Assembly: GCA_963555705.1 (NCBI GenBank)
Contig: OY743180.1
Span: 31,900,129 to 31,964,128 of the forward strand
DNA length: 64,000 bases
Origin: Ligustrum vulgare
Lineage: Eukaryota > Streptophyta > Magnoliopsida > Lamiales > Oleaceae
Reading direction: 5' to 3'
This document shows, piece by piece, positions 22,912 to 34,573 of the stretch; position 1 is the stretch's first letter; each line of letters starts with the position of its first letter. A program made the translations under genes and the position numbers. The notes below the pieces were generated by a model. It had not been told where the DNA came from, did no database searches, and saw nothing but the letters and a program-made list of their open reading frames with translations.

Positions 22912-24043
22912 ATGTGTAAGCTGAATAAAACATTACCCGTTGAGATTGTCAATGGAGTTAAGAAGATTCCCTTCACCACTGGTGCTGACAAAATTTTTTG
23001 GAAGCCTAGCCCTACTAGTGATTTTAATATCTCGTCTTGCATCAATCTGATCAAACAAGGTAAATCCAGACAATTGACTTGCAAGCACATCTGGGATAAA
23101 AGTGTGCCGCAAAAAATTTCCTTTCTTGTGTGGCGGTTGTGTAATAATTGGATCCCCAGTCATGATATCTTGCAGAACAAATTTGGTATTCAAATAGCTT
23201 CGAAATGCCATTGTTATTGTAGTATTGAAACCATCAATCATGTGTTTTTGGAAGGAAAGCTTGCTAAAGAAATCTCGAGGTATTATTGTGGCATCATGAA
23301 AGTGGAATACAGCTACTGCACCCATCCTAGAGTTATGATTATGCATCGGATCACCCAGAAAAATTCTAAGCTAAGAGAAATCAAATCCATACCTCCTCTT
23401 ATTATTATTTGGTTCTCGTGGACTTCCAGAAACAAAGATAAACACAATCTTATTAAGATAGGGTCTGGGATAATTATTAATCGAATTAGTAGCCTTACAC
23501 TGGGTAGGTAAGATCAAATGGAACAATAGTAAGAAAATATATGTTCCTATGGTTGTGATGTGGATAAAACCATATAATGGGTGGCATAAACTCAATATTG
23601 ATGGTGCATTAAAATCTGATATGAAGGCAATGTGAGGAGGAGTGCTAAGAAATCATTTTGGTGAAGTTGGGTGGGGATTTTATGACTATTACAAAGAATG
23701 TTCTATCATGGAGGTAGAGCTAAGGGCGATTGAAACTGGATTACAACTGTATCGGAAATATGGTATTAGAAAAACCTGGATTAAACAGGCTCGAAGCTTG
23801 CCTTACAAAAACGAAGCTTGGCACTTCCATTACATACTTCAATCAATTTCCAAAAATCTTGGAAGAATGGAGTCTGCCATTACACACATTTGGAGAGAAG
23901 GGAACAAGGTAGCTAATTGGTTTGCTAACAAAGGATATCATGAGAAAATATTCAAAGTAGTTGAAGCAATTGAAATGATTGGAAGAATCCAACAACTAGT
24001 TAGACTTGATAAAATTGGTTTGGATTATATTAGACTAGTTTAG
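22912..24043 (+). pseudogene. LINE C-terminal zf-RVT and RNase H-like region, copy 2
   Basis: Duplicate of the region at 14765-15860. Here the zinc-segment frame is open from the upstream part (TTGADKIFWKPSPTSDF), while unit 1 has a T-run frameshift at that point. Thus this copy is the better guide to the ancestral protein. The RNase H part again contains NIDGALKSDM, an in-frame TGA before GGVLRNHFGEVG, ELRAIETGL and EGNKVANWFANKGY. Here VANWFANKGY keeps the tryptophan, while copy 1 has leucine. The 5' half of the LINE (endonuclease and most RT) is absent because the duplication started at 14234. Confidence 0.8.
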
Positions 24044-25012
24044 ATTTGTCATCAGTTTATTTGTTTGATGGTTTGATTGTATTTGTAGACATTTCATTTC
24101 ATTTTGTATTTCTTACTTTGTTTTGTTTGGAGCTTAGGTATTTCGTCCCCTCCTTGTATTGTTTTGTTTTTCCTCAATTTTATAAAATTCATATCATAGT
24201 CTTGGATTTTCAAGTTATGATATTTCACAACAAAAAAAATATTTTTGGTTGGTAAATCAACTCAAACATGTATTATTGTGTTTTTTCGAATTTTATTGTG
24301 GATCTGTTGTTTATTTTGACATTTTTTAAAAACCTTTGGATTTTAATACTTATTTTTTATGTTATACTTATTTTGTACACAGAAAATTGACATTAACAAA
24401 ATTGCTTTTAAAGTGAACGTCATTTTATATGCATGTTCTGATATCTTGTTACCTGTAAAAAACTTTGCAGGAAACTTACAGTACTGGTGACTATATCAAT
24501 GTTGTGGTCAACACACATAAGGCTGCAATAATAGCTTTAGATTTTTTATTCATAAACCTCCAGATCGAAAATGTAATATTTTTTTAGGGTATTAGATATA
24601 TTATTTTTGTTTTCAAAATTTGTGAAATGTAATTTAATGTGTTAGGGTAGATTTGGAGTTTAGTAATTTTTTTGATCTCTTGCATTCATTCGTAAAAATA
24701 TGTAATATAATTTAGTTTTAGGTGAGATTTGGATATTTAAGGATCCAGATCTTCTATTTGTAATACATAGCAAGGCTGAAGATGCACAAATTAGATATGG
24801 GATTCACAAATCGCACTGCAATATTAACAAAGTCAGGTATGCACGACATCATTGTCCTATTTATTTGAAATATATTTTTAATACTATAAGTAGACTGTTT
24901 ATTTCCTATATTCCATAACGTGGGAACGCATGTTCTTCGAATGTTAGATAATCCTTAAATGATGCATGTCACATTCTCATTGAAATGTCCAATTGACTGA
25001 ACTATACATGAT

Positions 25013-25466
25013 GATTCATGCTTTTTTCGACAGTGAATAGAATTTTGCTCTTCCCTAACTTCACTTGTCTGGAACATAGGAAAAAAAATAGATATTAGTA
25101 TTTTAATTTTATATGTTAGTCTTTTGTGATAGTTCTAACATATTTTCCATTCTTTTATGAACTTAGAATTTGTTATATCTCCCAACTATGAATGCTTAGG
25201 AATGTTGAAATGAGTAATATTGAAATTTGTATTAACATTATAGTTACTGTGATCTGTAGTTGGAACTAGTTCTTCAACAAACTGGACTGCATATTATATA
25301 ACCAAATCATGGTTAGGTAATGATTAAACCCTCTATACAAAATATGTTTTGATGACGAAAAGGATTCAAATACCACAAGACACACACATATAGAGATGAC
25401 ATATGTATTCTACGTTGTCTCGTGGTTTTTGAAGACTTCTAATTTATTTAAATTTTTTGACATGAT
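25013..25466. other. 454 bp segment present only in unit 2
   Basis: Unit 1 at 17570-17590 reads straight through the acatgat 7-mer, while unit 2 has two copies (25006-25012 and 25460-25466) bracketing this segment. It has no inverted termini, no coding sequence and no TSD length that fits a known class well. A microhomology-mediated deletion in unit 1 explains it better than an insertion in unit 2. Confidence 0.7.
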
Positions 25467-26626
25467 ATTAATACACAAACAAATTAAGTAAAGTAGATTA
25501 AATAAAGTAAGAATGTCAATTAGTACAGTACGGTGAGAACATATTAAGTAAGATATAAAAATTAGAAATAAGGCGAATTACAAAATCAATGTTATAATTG
25601 AAACTAATGTGACTGTAGAAACCATGAAATCTGATTTTCGTTTTCCTTTGCTACGATCTCCTTGCATCAATCTGGTTTGGTCACTGATGTTTGAGCGAGC
25701 TACTTTTATGTGAATAGAAATGACTCAGGCTACCTATATTTTTTTAAATGTATTGGTTTTAGCTTAATTGGCTAGGCACACACAACGCTATGATATTGAT
25801 GCTAGAAAATGAATTATGCGTGCTGTGAAGGTGAAAAATATGAAAATAGGTATGTAAAGTTGCTAATATGCACTCAATTAGGTTGTTTATTGTAGAGCAG
25901 CGGGTAGTTAATTACCCACTAAAGCATTAACAGTTAAAATGTTTAAAAGTGGGTGTACGCGTAAACTACCCAACTTTCTTATTCTTTTGAAAAAACATCA
26001 AATAGACGATGAACTTCGGACTACTGAATGATGTTGCTCCCATATTTGGGATTAAAGCAATTTTGACACATTTTATGGTTGGACATATATGAAGTTGTGA
26101 TATAATTATGTCATGACTGAGATATGTTAAACCCAGATTTGGGAATTTACATAGATAAACAGTCGAAATTGGAAAATATATGAAGTTGTGTCATAGTTCA
26201 CATAGGATTGTCACAAGATCACTTGCATTATGGTCCTAATTATGTTTATTACTTCTAAGTACTAGTCTCAATATTTTAAATATAGATTTTAGGATTGGGA
26301 AAATCAATCATTCCATTTATACTTCGCTAATTTCTTTAACTAATAGATAATGTAAGGTAACTTTATTATAATATTATTTAGATAATGTAAGGTTAATTTC
26401 TTACAATAATTTTTTCTTTACAAAATAATACTATTTAATCAATAAGATAATATTCACCCTCGGTTGATACCAGATTTAAAATAATATGACCAACAAAGAA
26501 TCCTTAATTTACTTAAGTTATTATTCTATTAAAGTCATGAACTTCCCAGCTTTAGATTGACAGACATAGACTTCTCAACTTCAGAGGATTATAGTCTAGT
26601 TTTTATCTTTTATTCTTTTGATGTAC

Positions 26627-28762
26627 TGTGATATCCCCTTTTTATACGAGTCAAAAGTCGAGAAATTATTTTGTCGAAGTCAATGATTATAATTGTCAAG
26701 TCAAGTAAAGGCTTAAGTTGAAGAAATGATTTTGTTGGGACTTAAATTGCAATTACAAAAGCTTGAGGGTTGTGATGATAGAAATAGAAATTTAAATATT
26801 TAGCTTTTAATCATTGGAAGTCAAGGGCTTACTTTTTTATTATATATATGGAAGTTTGGGGCATTGAGTTACAATTATATCATGGTTATCTATTAATTTA
26901 GAGGATGAGTATCCATCTCTCTGATTCTTGGAAAAAAAAAAAAAAAACGACAGTGAGTGTCTGGGAACAAAAAAAAAAATAGGAGTGAAGGAAAGAAAAT
27001 GGACAAAAAAAAAATGTGGAGAAAAGCAAGGAAAAAGGAAAGAAGTTACTAAAACGTATGGAGTTTGGTTCATGGTTCTCGATCTTCTCCTTATTTTAAA
27101 TGGGTAAGTTCCAAACAATCTTCAATTTCTCGTTTTGGTTCAATAACTGAAAATAAGTCCATTTCCTTGATGATTTATTATGGATAAAATTATTTTTGAA
27201 GCTTATGGATCATGGATATCAAATTTTATACAAGTTTATAGGATTTGACTTTGTGGATGAAAAATTCAGCAAGAAATTAGTTAGTTAAATAGAACCACCA
27301 AAATTCTCGTGAGGAATTAGTTAAATGGAATTGTCCCAATTGTTATTATTGTGCTATAGGATTATTATATAGTTAAAGGGAATATGAGCTTACTGGAAGA
27401 GAATTGATTTAAATTCCCTTTTGTAAATTGGTTAAATTGATGAATGAAAATACATGTTCTTGTTGATTTATTATGAAATGGAAACAAAAGGGTATTGAGC
27501 TAATGTCTATTCACGTGTAAGGCAGAATATTTGTTGATTTGTGGGAAGTTGCTAATTAGAAATTTAATTGGCAAGCTATGAATTTGAATCGGTCTATACA
27601 TATGATGTTACTGGAAATGAGAACTAAAGGAAAGTGAGAATAGGACATTACTTAGGATAGTGAGATGGGTATCTTATAATTTTATTATGAATTTTGTGTT
27701 GAGTTAAATTTGATTTTGATTCCACTAATTCTACTATTCAGGCAGTGACGTGAATATCGAGATGTCCTATTGACCGAATTAGTCCCTATCCAATATCATC
27801 TAGTGAGTGGAAAATGTTAAAGATTTTCAAATATTGATAAATCGTTTATAGGATTTGTATTAAATGTGATTATGTGAATTATTTGTCCAATTACGTAATT
27901 ACATGGAAGTTTTATCAGAATATGATATTTGTGAAATTAAAGAGATTGCGAAAGATTTTCCGTTGGAAGAAATATGAGATGTGCTATTGAAATCCACCAA
28001 AAAGTACCCCTGATTGTATTGATTATTTTAGTGCAATGAGGGGTCTTGACCGTGCCAATAGAGCATTGAGGGGTCTTGATCGTGTACTATATGCATTGAG
28101 GGGTCTTGACCGTGTACTAAATGGATGATTTGAGGTCTTGAGACCCATATATTGATATTTGTCCACAGAGACAGTGTATACAGATTATATTCAGTGGGCA
28201 CATTTTGGTGAGATTTGTTAGGGTATGGTCATACCTATAGATTACAGACTGTGTTGACAGTATATTATTGATGATGTTAGATTACAGATTGTGATGACAG
28301 TGTAAACAGATGATGATATTTTTCGGCATGAAGAGTATGTTTCTCTTCTTTACTACGATATACGAGATTACATTGTGAACTCAATTTTGAGTAAATTTAT
28401 TTAAATGAGAAAATATAGTTATTTTCGAAATTATCCACTCATTGAGCTATCAACTCATTATTTTCCCACCATTTTCTTAATAGGTAACAGACTAACAGTT
28501 GAGTTCTAGAAGTTTGAAGAGCCTGTGGATTTTGGAATCACACCAATACGACATGTCAAGGTTACCATTTCAATTAAACTAAGCATTTCATATCAGTTGG
28601 GGCCCATATTATTTTAATATAAAATGATTTTTCATTATTTAGTATATGATTGGTAGTAGATCACAGTCAGCCTTGGTGGTGGGTCCGGCGTTTAGCTGGT
28701 ATCTATCATCGGCGCATACCATGTCTCAAGTTCATTAGGGTGATTCGGGGCGGGTCGTGTCA
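26627..28762 (+). mobile_element. Gypsy-type solo LTR, unit 2 copy (2.1 kb)
   Basis: Same insertion as at 18866-21014. It has TGTGATATCCCC at the start, GGTCGTGTCA at the end, and perfect tgtac target duplications at 26622-26626 and 28763-28767. Without the extra tgtca seen in unit 1, the right boundary is clean here. Its A-runs near 26930-27020 are shorter than those in unit 1. Confidence 0.94.
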
Positions 28763-31325
28763 TGTACGGAGCATATTTTTCGCCTTTTATTTCTTCCACT
28801 TCATTTTTTATCAGTTCCTACATTTCCTTTATCTTGGAGGTCAGGTCTATGTCCCCCTCCTTCCATGTACTATTTAATTTTATTGTTAGCTCCTGACCTA
28901 CACGAGGATAGTTTAATTTTATCGTGGACTGCTCTACCTATATAAAAAAAAGGTATTCTACTATATTGCATAGATTTGATCTAATTTTTAATTCTTCAGA
29001 TCAAATTTTCCAAGTGACTTTAATCACTTCTAAGTATTCGTTTGATAATTGCAGTATTATTTTGAATGTTCTGGTCGGGTATGTCTAAACTTACAAAAAT
29101 AAATACCCCAAATAGAAGTCAACAGAATACATGAACTTAATCGAAATTAGAATTCATCTATTGCATAAAAAATTTTCAATACTTCTACAGATACGACATC
29201 AAGAAAAAGCAATAACAAAATAGCAGACATGATAATACAACAAAATATATTTAAAGAGATTTCTCTAATCCTTTTCTAATTTAATTTTTTTGTCAATCAT
29301 GATGTTTGAGAGCCTCGTGGATGAGTGACTTTCTGAAATGAAGCTGTTGTTTGCAGTATCCTCGTTTGGCTCAACACAAGCTCTCTTTGTTGGAGTGGTG
29401 GTGAAGCATTCTTCTTCATTGTCACTAACTGAATCATCTAACTGTAAAACGAAGTAAGGATCCATATTTAGAACTAAGTGTTAAACATAAAATATCATTT
29501 GAAAAGTACAAATATGTAACACTTACCTCGATGACCTGTTCCCCTGACTTAGCAATCCATGACAGCAAATCAGATTTCTAAAGAAATATAACAAAAATCT
29601 TAATGCCTTATAAGCTATCAAATGTTTATTTCAATACTAATAATAATTAATCACATACCTTTGTTACATCTACCGAGGTCTTTTCATATTTTTCATTTAA
29701 AAGTTGGTTTTCACAGATACGACTTACTGAGAACACATGATCATTTTCATAAATATTTCGGTTTTAACATGAACTTTGAATAGTAGGAGTCAACCGACTA
29801 GATTTTCGAGATCATTTAGGTGGCTTGCTCTTGAAATGGAATTGTATCTATTTTTTGAGCTTATTTTTCATTCTTGGTTAATCCCTGTAAAATTGAGAAC
29901 TCTTAGTATATCTACACTTCAAAACCAAGCTATAGTATATTTATTCAAATTTTATTTTACTTGTGCAATGCACTCTCGAATCTCTAGAGGTGTTTTACCA
30001 ATGAGAACTTCACAAACCCCATCCCAAAGCAAAAAAGTTGAGAGTTGGGTCCCATCAACAACATTCAATTTAACTTTGTATAGAGGAACAACTTTGTTGT
30101 AAGTTCGTAGATTGCAAGAATCACAATAATATCCTTTTGGCGAATCGGAAAGTTTCTTACGACATCTGTTGTAGCTAATATACGATCAATCCCCATCTGA
30201 TACCAATGCTGAAATTCTTGCAACTACCCAGTAGAAACCATTCTGCATCACCAAGCATTGTAGCCCAAAACATTAGTTGTAACAAATAAAATCATAATGT
30301 ATTTTATACAACTAAGGAATGAGGACTTGTAGAAACAACCTTTTAACAGCTCAATAATTCTTCTAATGTCATCAATTTGAAGTTTCCACTCTTTAATTCT
30401 TCTATCTTGGTGGAAACGAATTTTGGCATGTTTTGAATTGTCTCTATCGAACTAATGTCATCAAAACACAATCTGATATAATAAAGAACAATTTGTAAAC
30501 GAAGTTAGTGTAATCGTCAATTTAAAGGAAAAAGTCAAACCTAATTAGGTAATTCGTTCTTGTAATCTTCAATTTTTGGGATGTTAACATTAATAAAAAA
30601 TTTCGTTGCATGGTCAGCGTTACAAAGCCCTATTTACCCTTGAAGTTTTTTAGGCCGACATAGTTGAATGATCATGATTATGGGTTCATTATGTAAACTG
30701 TCAAAGTAGTTGCTGATTTCATGAGCATAAGGTCCCCAAAGTGTTAATGTAATCCTGTTAGATCTTGACAAACCAAAAAAATTAAATTAACAATATGAAC
30801 AATAATTCACTCAATAATAAAGTTTAATACACAGTCTCAGCATACTCTATTCTGTAGCAATATGTCGATGTGCTTTGAAACAGTTTTGGTGGAATTTATT
30901 TTCCGATATTGCAAACTGTGTTTGGCCACCACCTGACCTATAAAATTTGTAGAAAATAAAACTATGTCAATACAGTTCTGGGATGGGGAAAATAAAAACC
31001 AAAACATTCGTTGTTATGTAATATGCGTCCAATCAAATAGTCCTACGTCATCGACGTTGTCAATGGCCTCAATACCTGAAATTTTCTTGAAACTGAATAT
31101 GGAAGTGAGGAGGCGTTCACCAACACCTATAACTTCAGTTATAGACATGAAAGATATGTGAAAAACATGACTCGTTGTGCAATATTTGTCAGAATTGTCC
31201 TTGAAAGTAAAATTTGTTAAGTAGTACGCATTTGCTCACGCAGCATCTAATCATGCTTCATGATATAGGGAGGCATAATTGTAGCTTGTATTCTATCACC
31301 CTACGCAGAACATATATAGGTGAAT

Positions 31326-32079
31326 TGATGAGAATCCAGGAAGTCAATCGAGTCAAAGTCAAACAGGTCAACCCTCTTTCCGAATACCGGTGGGGCCCAT
31401 GACAAGATCCAAGGCTAAAGAGGTCCAAGAGTCGATGGCGGGACTCATTTTCAAGCTCCGAAATCAAGTTCCCATGGAAGAGAGCAAGGTCGAGGTCAAT
31501 TGCCTAATTTTGGAAGAACAGGAACTTTCGGTCGACCGAAAGTTTCCTTCGGTCGACCGAAACTCTGCAGGATTTTGAGGCTCAGCTGCAGGCGGTTTCG
31601 GCTGACCAACGTACGACCGAAACTACCATTTCGGTCGACCGAAAGGTAATTTCGGTCAACCGAAAGTCCTCCGAATGTAAAAAAAAAACGGGGTTTTTTG
31701 TGCAATTTACCAAACTTTTGTCTTTCATTTCTTGTATATACTTTGTAAAGCCCAAACCCTAGATAGTTTTTGGATGAACATTGAAGACTCCATTGAGAGC
31801 ATTTGAGAGAGGTAAATCCTTTCTTTCCTTGTAACTTTTCTTGGAATTTATTTCAACTTATATATTGAGAGTTTGTTCTTGTGTATTTGTTGATATTTAT
31901 TCCACAAGTCTTGGTATTTGTCTTAATCTTTCCATTGGGCTAGGGTTTGTAAATCCTTGAATTTTGGTTGGGTTAAACTTGGGTCAAGATTTCTCATTTA
32001 TTACCTATTTTAGCTTTCTTGGGTTGATACAATATTGTTGTGGGAATTTTTGGTTTAATCACCAAAGGGGTTCGCATCA
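31326..32079 (+). repeat. 5' LTR of CRM-type element
   Basis: Begins TGATGAGAATCC and ends GGGTTCGCATCA. It contains a cluster of the palindrome TTTCGGTCGACCGAAA near 31527-31670, with one copy fewer than the 3' LTR because of a 31 bp difference. The 5' part is the former C-terminal coding region of pol. Confidence 0.95.
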
Positions 32080-32081
32080 TT

Positions 32082-32093
32082 TGGTATCAGAGC
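32082..32093 (+). other. Primer binding site, CRM-type element
   Basis: TGGTATCAGAGC, two bases after the LTR end; complementary to the 3' end of plant initiator tRNA-Met. Confidence 0.95.
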
Positions 32094-32734
32094 TTGGCTC
32101 TAAAATTGATATTCCTATCTTTACATTTATTGTGTTGTTCTTGATAGTCAAAAAAAAAAAAAAAAAAAAAACGAAAATTAAAAAAAAAATTGGGGAAAAT
32201 TAGTGCCCATGAAAATTTCATGATTCCTACATATTGGGCATTGTTGTTATCATCAATTTGAAAGTTATTGGGGATACATTTGAACAAACACTTGAAAAAT
32301 CCAGACTATTCAAAGCTTGCATCCTAAGTGTTTGATAAAATGTTTCAAAGAGTGTCTTCATATTGAAACCTACCATTCAACTACCAAACACATTCCTAAT
32401 TGAATTCCTTGTGTCTTACATCAAGTTATTGTGACTATACCCTTGAAAATCTTATTGGTCTAGTTCAATTCCTTACTTCCTTGTATAATAGCAAGCAACT
32501 AAATTCTACTTGCTATTGTGTCAATCCTTCATTTGCTTCCTTCGTTGTTTGTGGAATTTGTGCTACACAAGAATTAAATTCTCAATTTAGTTGAATTACG
32601 TTCCTTGAAAAGTTTGAGTAAGAAAGTGAAGAGTGGTAAAAGGCAAGAGTGGTGAGCTCATTAGAGGGAAAAAGCCTAATTGAGTGAAACACGAGCGAAC
32701 ATAATTTGTGAGGACATTTGCACACTTACACTCC
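32094..32734 (+). other. Leader of CRM-type element
   Basis: Untranslated leader of about 640 bp between primer site and gag. It includes an A-run at 32151-32190. No additional frame is supported. Confidence 0.6.
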
Positions 32735-34555
32735 ATGGCTCATGCACATACTTCGAGTGGACAAGATTCTAATGCACAAACTCAAGAGTTGAGGGATATG
32801 ATACAAGCTCTCACAGTTACTATGGCGGATATGGGGGGAAGGTTGGAAGGTAGATTAGCAAGGTTGGAGACTAGGAGTGAAGTTCCACCTCAAATGGATG
32901 ATAATGTTAGGAGGGGTGATAGGAGAAGGCCTAGAGATGAGTATGAATATGATGATGTTGATGATGATGAATTGGAGAGTGAAGGGGGTAGTGACCAAAA
33001 TTGGCACATGGGTAGGAATAGAGGAGGTAGGAATGTGAGGGGAGTAGGACGAGGTCATGGGAGGAACTCTAGGGGTAGGGATGGAATGGATGGTAATCTT
33101 GGTAGTATTAAGATGAAAATTCCTTCTTTCCATGGGAAGAGTGATCCGGATGCCTATTTAGAATGGGAAAGGAAGATAGAATTGATTTTTGAATGTCATA
33201 GATACTCCGAAGATAAAAAGGTTAAGTTAGCGGTAGTGGAGTTTACCGACTATGCCTTAGCTTGGTGGGATAATTTATTACTCACTAGGAGAAGGAATTT
33301 CGAGGGTAGTGTGGATACTTGGGATGAATTGAAGAGCCTTATGAGAAAAAGATTTGTACCAAGTCACTACTATAGGGGACTCTATCAAAGACTACAAACC
33401 CTTACTCAAGGAACAAAGGGTGTTGAAGATTATTATAAGGAGTTGGAAAAAGCTTTGATGAGGGCCGACATAGAGGAGGATAGAGAAGCCACTATGGCTC
33501 GATTTATGAGTGGGTTGAATAGGGAGATCGCCAATGTGGTTGAATTACACCATTATGTTGAGATGGAGGAGTTGGTACACATGGCTATTAAAGTGGAGGC
33601 TCAATTGAAGAAGAAGGAGCACTTTAAAAGAAAGGGGCAAGAAAAATTCTTGGGAGGTCCTAGTTCCAATTGGAAGACTAAGTGGGGGAGTGAAAATGTT
33701 GATAAGGTACCACTTAAGGACAATAATGAAACCTCCAAGGGAAAGGAAGTTAGCTTCGTCAAGGATAAATCAAAGGTTGTTCCTACCACTTCTAGGAGTC
33801 GGGATATAGAATGCTTCAAGTGTAGAGGACGGGGGCATTATGCTCGAGAGTGCCCTAACAATAGGGTGATGATTATCAAAAATGGGGAGTGGTACTCGGA
33901 AGATGAAGAGGACGAAGAGGGGGTGCCATGTAGGGGAGATAGTGATGACGAGGAAGAAGAGGTGGAGGGAATTGTTAGTCCACCCAAGTCCTTAGTCACC
34001 ATTAGGTCTCTCAACACCCAAGCCAAGGTGGATGATGCGGCTAAGCAAAGGGAGAACATCTTCCATACTAGGTGTCTTGTGAAGGACAAAGCGTGTAGTC
34101 TCATCATTGATGGGGGGAGTTGCACCAATGTGGTTAGCACTAGTATGGTTGAAAGGTTGGGATTACCTTTAATGCCACATCCTAGTCCTTATAAGTTACA
34201 ATGGTTGAGTGATTATGGTGAGTTGAAAGTAAGCAAGCAAGTATTACTTATTTTCAACATAGGGACCTGTGAGGATCAAGTACTTTGTGATGTGGTGCCC
34301 ATGCAAGCTACACATATATTATTGGGGAGGCCATGGCAATATGACAGGAGGGTATTGCATGATGGTAGGAAAAATCGGTATAGTTTCCAAATGAATGGAA
34401 AACCCGTGACACTCCTACCTTTGAGTCCGGAAGAAGTTTACAAGGACCAATTGAAACTCAAAAAGGAGGAGGAGGAGGAAAAAGAAAGAAGAAAAAAAAA
34501 GATGGAGTTGAGTGAGGGGCAAAACGAAAGTGGAAAAAAAAAGGGAAAAAAGTAG
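32735..34555 (+). CDS. Gag-protease of CRM-type element
   Basis: A 606-residue open frame from the ATG at 32735 (an in-frame GTG at 32708 is unlikely in a plant). In order: a glycine/arginine- and acid-rich N-terminus, the gag core starting near residue 130 (IPSFHGKSDPDAYLEWERKI, KKVKLAVVEFTDYALAWWDN, RKRFVPSHYYRGLYQRLQTL), and a CCHC zinc knuckle CFKCRGRGHYARECP around residues 358-372. An aspartic protease follows with LIIDGGSCTNVV near residue 455 and HILLGRPWQYDR. The end is a lysine/glutamate-rich tail ending KKKGKK. Gag packages RNA and the protease matures the polyprotein. Two successive stops (TAG TGA at 34553-34558) separate it in the same frame from RT. They may be lesions, or a low-level readthrough point if intact relatives share them. 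Confidence 0.85.
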   Translation: MAHAHTSSGQDSNAQTQELRDMIQALTVTMADMGGRLEGRLARLETRSEVPPQMDDNVRRGDRRRPRDEYEYDDVDDDELESEGGSDQNWHMGRNRGGRNVRGVGRGHGRNSRGRDGMDGNLGSIKMKIPSFHGKSDPDAYLEWERKIELIFECHRYSEDKKVKLAVVEFTDYALAWWDNLLLTRRRNFEGSVDTWDELKSLMRKRFVPSHYYRGLYQRLQTLTQGTKGVEDYYKELEKALMRADIEEDREATMARFMSGLNREIANVVELHHYVEMEELVHMAIKVEAQLKKKEHFKRKGQEKFLGGPSSNWKTKWGSENVDKVPLKDNNETSKGKEVSFVKDKSKVVPTTSRSRDIECFKCRGRGHYARECPNNRVMIIKNGEWYSEDEEDEEGVPCRGDSDDEEEEVEGIVSPPKSLVTIRSLNTQAKVDDAAKQRENIFHTRCLVKDKACSLIIDGGSCTNVVSTSMVERLGLPLMPHPSPYKLQWLSDYGELKVSKQVLLIFNIGTCEDQVLCDVVPMQATHILLGRPWQYDRRVLHDGRKNRYSFQMNGKPVTLLPLSPEEVYKDQLKLKKEEEEEKERRKKKMELSEGQNESGKKKGKK

Positions 34556-34573
34556 TGAAAAAAAAAAGAGGGG

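Larger units (their letters stand above)
22409..30153 (+). repeat. Tandem segmental duplication, unit 2
   Basis: Second copy of the 14234-22408 unit. It begins in LINE sequence (CTTACCTCTATGCCC) directly after RPA-like coding sequence and ends at the same RPA-like position, beyond which the pseudogene continues. It lacks the unit 1 hAT insertion and the 114 bp segment, and has an additional 454 bp (25013-25466) between 7 bp acatgat repeats. All other landmarks are in the same order. Confidence 0.93.

Noticed and set aside
31258..31705. Short frames across the 5' LTR of the CRM-type element
   Set aside because: They are copies of the pol C-terminus and its antisense, present because pol runs into the LTR; not separate genes.
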